The translations under genes and the position numbers were made by a program. From an uncultured Selenomonadales bacterium (GTDB lineage Bacteria; Bacillota; Clostridia; Christensenellales; QALW01): a stretch of 44,506 nucleotides of DNA. The notes under the pieces were generated by a model. That model did no database searches and had not been told where the DNA came from. It saw nothing but the letters and a program-made list of their open reading frames with translations. Positions within the stretch are counted from its first letter, which is position 1; every line of letters starts with the position of its first letter. This document shows, in pieces, positions 42,080-44,506 of the stretch. The DNA lies in assembly GCA_905200615.1 (NCBI GenBank), contig CAJKLB010000015.1:1-44506 (forward strand), written 5' to 3'.

Positions 42080-44070
42080 TGCTCTTCTCCTTTTTTTATC
42101 AGCAGTCGGGATGCGGTTTCTTTATAAGGCAAGCAAAGTTTGTTATCCGCCGCCTCATATACCGCGGAGGTAAATACATCCTGATAGAGTCCGTCCTCTT
42201 TCACGGTAAGCGTTACATCCGCCCGCGCGTAAACGCCTAAAAACAGGCTATTTACATATACCGGCTCCCCTCCGCTGGTATAAATATGCACTCCCGCCAA
42301 CTCAGCCACAGCCCGTAAAACACTGCCGGAAAGATTTCCCACGGCACTGTAACAGCTGGTATAATGACAAAACTTTTTTGCCCCCAACGCTATTTTTTCG
42401 GAATTCTCATAAATACCCAGAGGAATGACGTCATGATCCTCAATAAAAAACCGCGGCTGAGGCAGCTCTTGATATTTCAGCGCGCCGTAATGTGTATCGA
42501 CGGTATCCTCTTCGCCGATGAACTGCACAATATTCATATCGGTAAGTCCCTGCATCGCGGCCAGTCCGCCGCTGATATAGTCCGGCGCGTAAATCCACAG
42601 CACCGTTCTGCCTCCGGTCTTTATTCTTTCATTGATATATTGCCGCTTTTCATGATTCAGCGCAAAAGCGTCCAAAAAAATCACCAGCTTATATTGTTCA
42701 AGGCTAATTTTTTCAAGATCGCACATGGAATACAGGTCATACGGCGCCCCCATCCGCGCAAGCCCTTCACGCTGCTTGCCCAGGCACAGCGTATTCAGTC
42801 CGCTGTTTTTATTTACGCCGTAAAGCGCTTCACCGGAAGCAATCACCAGTACTTCGCTGATACTCTTTTGCGGCTGCTTTGCATATTTTTGAGCAATTCT
42901 TATCATATCACGGATATTGCCCATCATTTCTTCGGAATAGAACCAGCCTTCAAACATATCAAACCACCACAGGGCGGCGCCCTTAGCGGCACAAAGCATA
43001 AAGTCACGCTGCATAACATCCAGCGTTTCCGTTTGATTTTTATACTTACTGTCCCCTCCGGGAATCAGAATACCATCCACTTCCGGCGGAGCTAAATGCG
43101 TAATATGGTCAAATTCCAGATAATAAAGCTTATCATGTAAATTCAAGGTATCATAGGTCACCATGAAAGCGCTGGTGGAATCCACTTTGCGATAACCGTA
43201 AGAGGATGGTGAAGAAATCATATCGATATCCGGACTTGTAAATACTTTCTCATAGGCTAAATGTCCGTCATTCCACAACCGTGGGCCGTCAAGCTCCAAA
43301 AGGTAGCCGTAATAAACACCCAGCAGCTTTTTATGCTGCAATATTTCCTGCGCGCATGCGGCAAAATACAGCACGCTGTCAGCAATCAGCTCGGCATGAA
43401 ATTTTCGATACTCCATGACATTCTGCCGGCAGCCTTCCGCAACAAACGCACGGCCTTCCACTCCGTCCAATTCACTTTTTGCAGGAACTGCTGCGTTGCG
43501 ATCTCCCATATATTCCTTAAAAGCTTCTTCTTTTAACGCGTTGGGAGCTTCTTCGTCAAAATGACTGAACCATTCGGTGGTAAAGCCGCAAAGCATAAAA
43601 TAGCCGTAAAAGATATCTCCGTATTTTTCCTCCACATGAGTAAGAACTGCCTGAAGATATTCCGCAGCCTCCCGACGCCATTGCTTATTGGCCGCGGCTT
43701 GCGAAAGATGCGTAAAAGTATTGGGGCATTCAGGATGTTTCTCCAGCCACCAAGGACGTGTATCCAGCTGCACCATCAGCGCAAAATAACAGCCGGGCGC
43801 GTTTTCCTTAAAAAGCTCTATTTGCTTATCAATTACCGAAAAATCGAACTGATGAGGACCGATCCAGCTTTCACCGTAAAGAGAATACGGCACCTGCAGC
43901 ATACTGGTAAGGCCACTGCTTAAAATACTGAAGAGCTTTACGCCCGCGGCGGCAAAATCCGATATATTTTTTGCCGTAGGACGGAACGACTTAAATGAGA
44001 GCGGCTCAACAATTTGTCCGTTGATTTCAATCTTCAGCACCCCGTTATATCGTTTTAATTGTACTTGCAT
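42076..44070 (-). CDS. Clan GH-A-like glycoside hydrolase (GH42-type organisation)
   Basis: This 664-residue cytoplasmic protein looks like a TIM-barrel glycosidase with a GATase-like second domain, as in GH42 beta-galactosidases. Possible catalytic residues are Glu166 in GFTTEW (acid/base) and Glu319 in YYLEFDH (nucleophile), at the positions expected after strands 4 and 7. The mid part has LWWFDMFEGW and the second domain KLVIFLDAFAL. There is no signal peptide. I cannot assign the family with confidence, and the substrate is unknown. It is the first gene of a four-gene overlapping operon, preceded by a good promoter. Confidence 0.65.
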   Translation of the reverse strand: MQVQLKRYNGVLKIEINGQIVEPLSFKSFRPTAKNISDFAAAGVKLFSILSSGLTSMLQVPYSLYGESWIGPHQFDFSVIDKQIELFKENAPGCYFALMVQLDTRPWWLEKHPECPNTFTHLSQAAANKQWRREAAEYLQAVLTHVEEKYGDIFYGYFMLCGFTTEWFSHFDEEAPNALKEEAFKEYMGDRNAAVPAKSELDGVEGRAFVAEGCRQNVMEYRKFHAELIADSVLYFAACAQEILQHKKLLGVYYGYLLELDGPRLWNDGHLAYEKVFTSPDIDMISSPSSYGYRKVDSTSAFMVTYDTLNLHDKLYYLEFDHITHLAPPEVDGILIPGGDSKYKNQTETLDVMQRDFMLCAAKGAALWWFDMFEGWFYSEEMMGNIRDMIRIAQKYAKQPQKSISEVLVIASGEALYGVNKNSGLNTLCLGKQREGLARMGAPYDLYSMCDLEKISLEQYKLVIFLDAFALNHEKRQYINERIKTGGRTVLWIYAPDYISGGLAAMQGLTDMNIVQFIGEEDTVDTHYGALKYQELPQPRFFIEDHDVIPLGIYENSEKIALGAKKFCHYTSCYSAVGNLSGSVLRAVAELAGVHIYTSGGEPVYVNSLFLGVYARADVTLTVKEDGLYQDVFTSAVYEAADNKLCLPYKETASRLLIKKGEEQ

Positions 44071-44506
44071 TCTATATTTCCTTCTTATTTCTATTTTCTG
44101 TATGTAAATCGTAACAGCAATATTATATCAAAAGGAATACCATAAATCAACAATAAAAAACATTCATGATTTTTACGAAATAGAATTACAACGGAATGAT
44201 GAAAATACAAATGCTTCATTCTTTGTTATATCAAACTCGCCAAAAAAATACATACAGAAAAATCCTAGCATAAAAAGTGCAAGAGCACAAAATACTGTTT
44301 ATAAAATACGCCATATTTTGATTTCTTTTATCCGCTTATAAAACTTTATAGATATCGATAAAAAATGTTTGAAAAGAGCTTAGCATTTTTATAGATTTCT
44401 GTTCATTTCTTTATATTTTAAGTTGGTTTTATAGAATTAGATTTCTTAAGAGCACATTAGGATAACAACTACTTTTCAGTGTTTTTTATAGTTACTTTTA
44501 CTCTAA
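44071..44506. other. AT-rich right edge
   Basis: About 440 bases without a gene. The only feature I support is the promoter of the minus-strand operon. Confidence 0.7.
44122..44150 (-). promoter_or_regulatory. Sigma-A promoter for the glycosidase operon
   Basis: On the minus strand TTGATT (44150-44145), exactly 17 bases, TATAAT (44127-44122), with an extended TGA just before the -10. Confidence 0.7.

Overview
The window reads as chromosomal DNA from an anaerobic, low-to-mid-GC Clostridia-type Firmicute, probably gut-associated. The evidence is the oxygen-sensitive 2-hydroxyacyl-CoA dehydratase activase system, sigma-A promoters of TTGACA-17-TATAAT type, strong AGGAGG ribosome binding sites, intrinsic terminators, a ZTP riboswitch in front of a purine operon, and housekeeping proteins of clostridial type. 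No rRNA, tRNA, CRISPR array or intact transposase was seen.

Left part (1-13600). A SLOG-fold protein is followed by a minus-strand operon with a double ASKHA-domain acyl-CoA dehydratase activase, its separately encoded C-terminal partner and a HAD phosphatase. Next come a DUF1835 protein and a TIM-barrel sugar-phosphate isomerase on the plus strand. A minus-strand operon then encodes a processive GT2 glycosyltransferase, an OmpR-type response regulator and a sensor kinase. A 613-base gap holds a good promoter and the remnant of a metzincin protease gene, followed by an intact lipoprotein gene and trmB.

Middle part (13600-24900). A polysaccharide deacetylase is followed by an unstable zone. 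It contains a hairpin-rich dispersed element (A), a head-on junction of two phage- or ICE-derived gene fragments (SH3-type amidase tail and ImmA/IrrE tail), a membrane diguanylate-cyclase-like gene with a degenerate GGDEF motif, and a second copy of the element (B). Two neighbouring surface proteins follow that share a domain I do not recognise: three copies in one, one copy in the other. Then come DegV, a GH4 glycosidase and a divergent AraC regulator.

Right part (24840-39090). A purine operon runs from a ZTP riboswitch with a terminator: purE, purC, purF, purM, purN, purO, a stand-alone AICAR formyltransferase, glyA, purD, purL and guaB. Together these cover PRPP to XMP apart from purB (GAR transformylation by PurN; no purK, purB, purA or guaA in the window). 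The bifunctional PurH is replaced by two separate proteins, glyA supplies one-carbon units, and the IMP dehydrogenase is of the Tritrichomonas-like subtype. A third copy (C) of the dispersed element lies after the guaB terminator.

Right end (39460-44070). A four-gene, overlapping minus-strand operon encodes a clan GH-A-like glycosidase, a UlaG-like metallo-hydrolase, an enolase-superfamily sugar-acid dehydratase and an SDR dehydrogenase. Its gene content suggests an oxidative route for a glycan-derived sugar (sugar to lactone to aldonate to 2-keto-3-deoxy acid), which is inference.

The best candidates for undescribed biology are the hairpin-array element family (A, B, C), the new repeated surface domain, the oxidative sugar cassette and the metzincin remnant.
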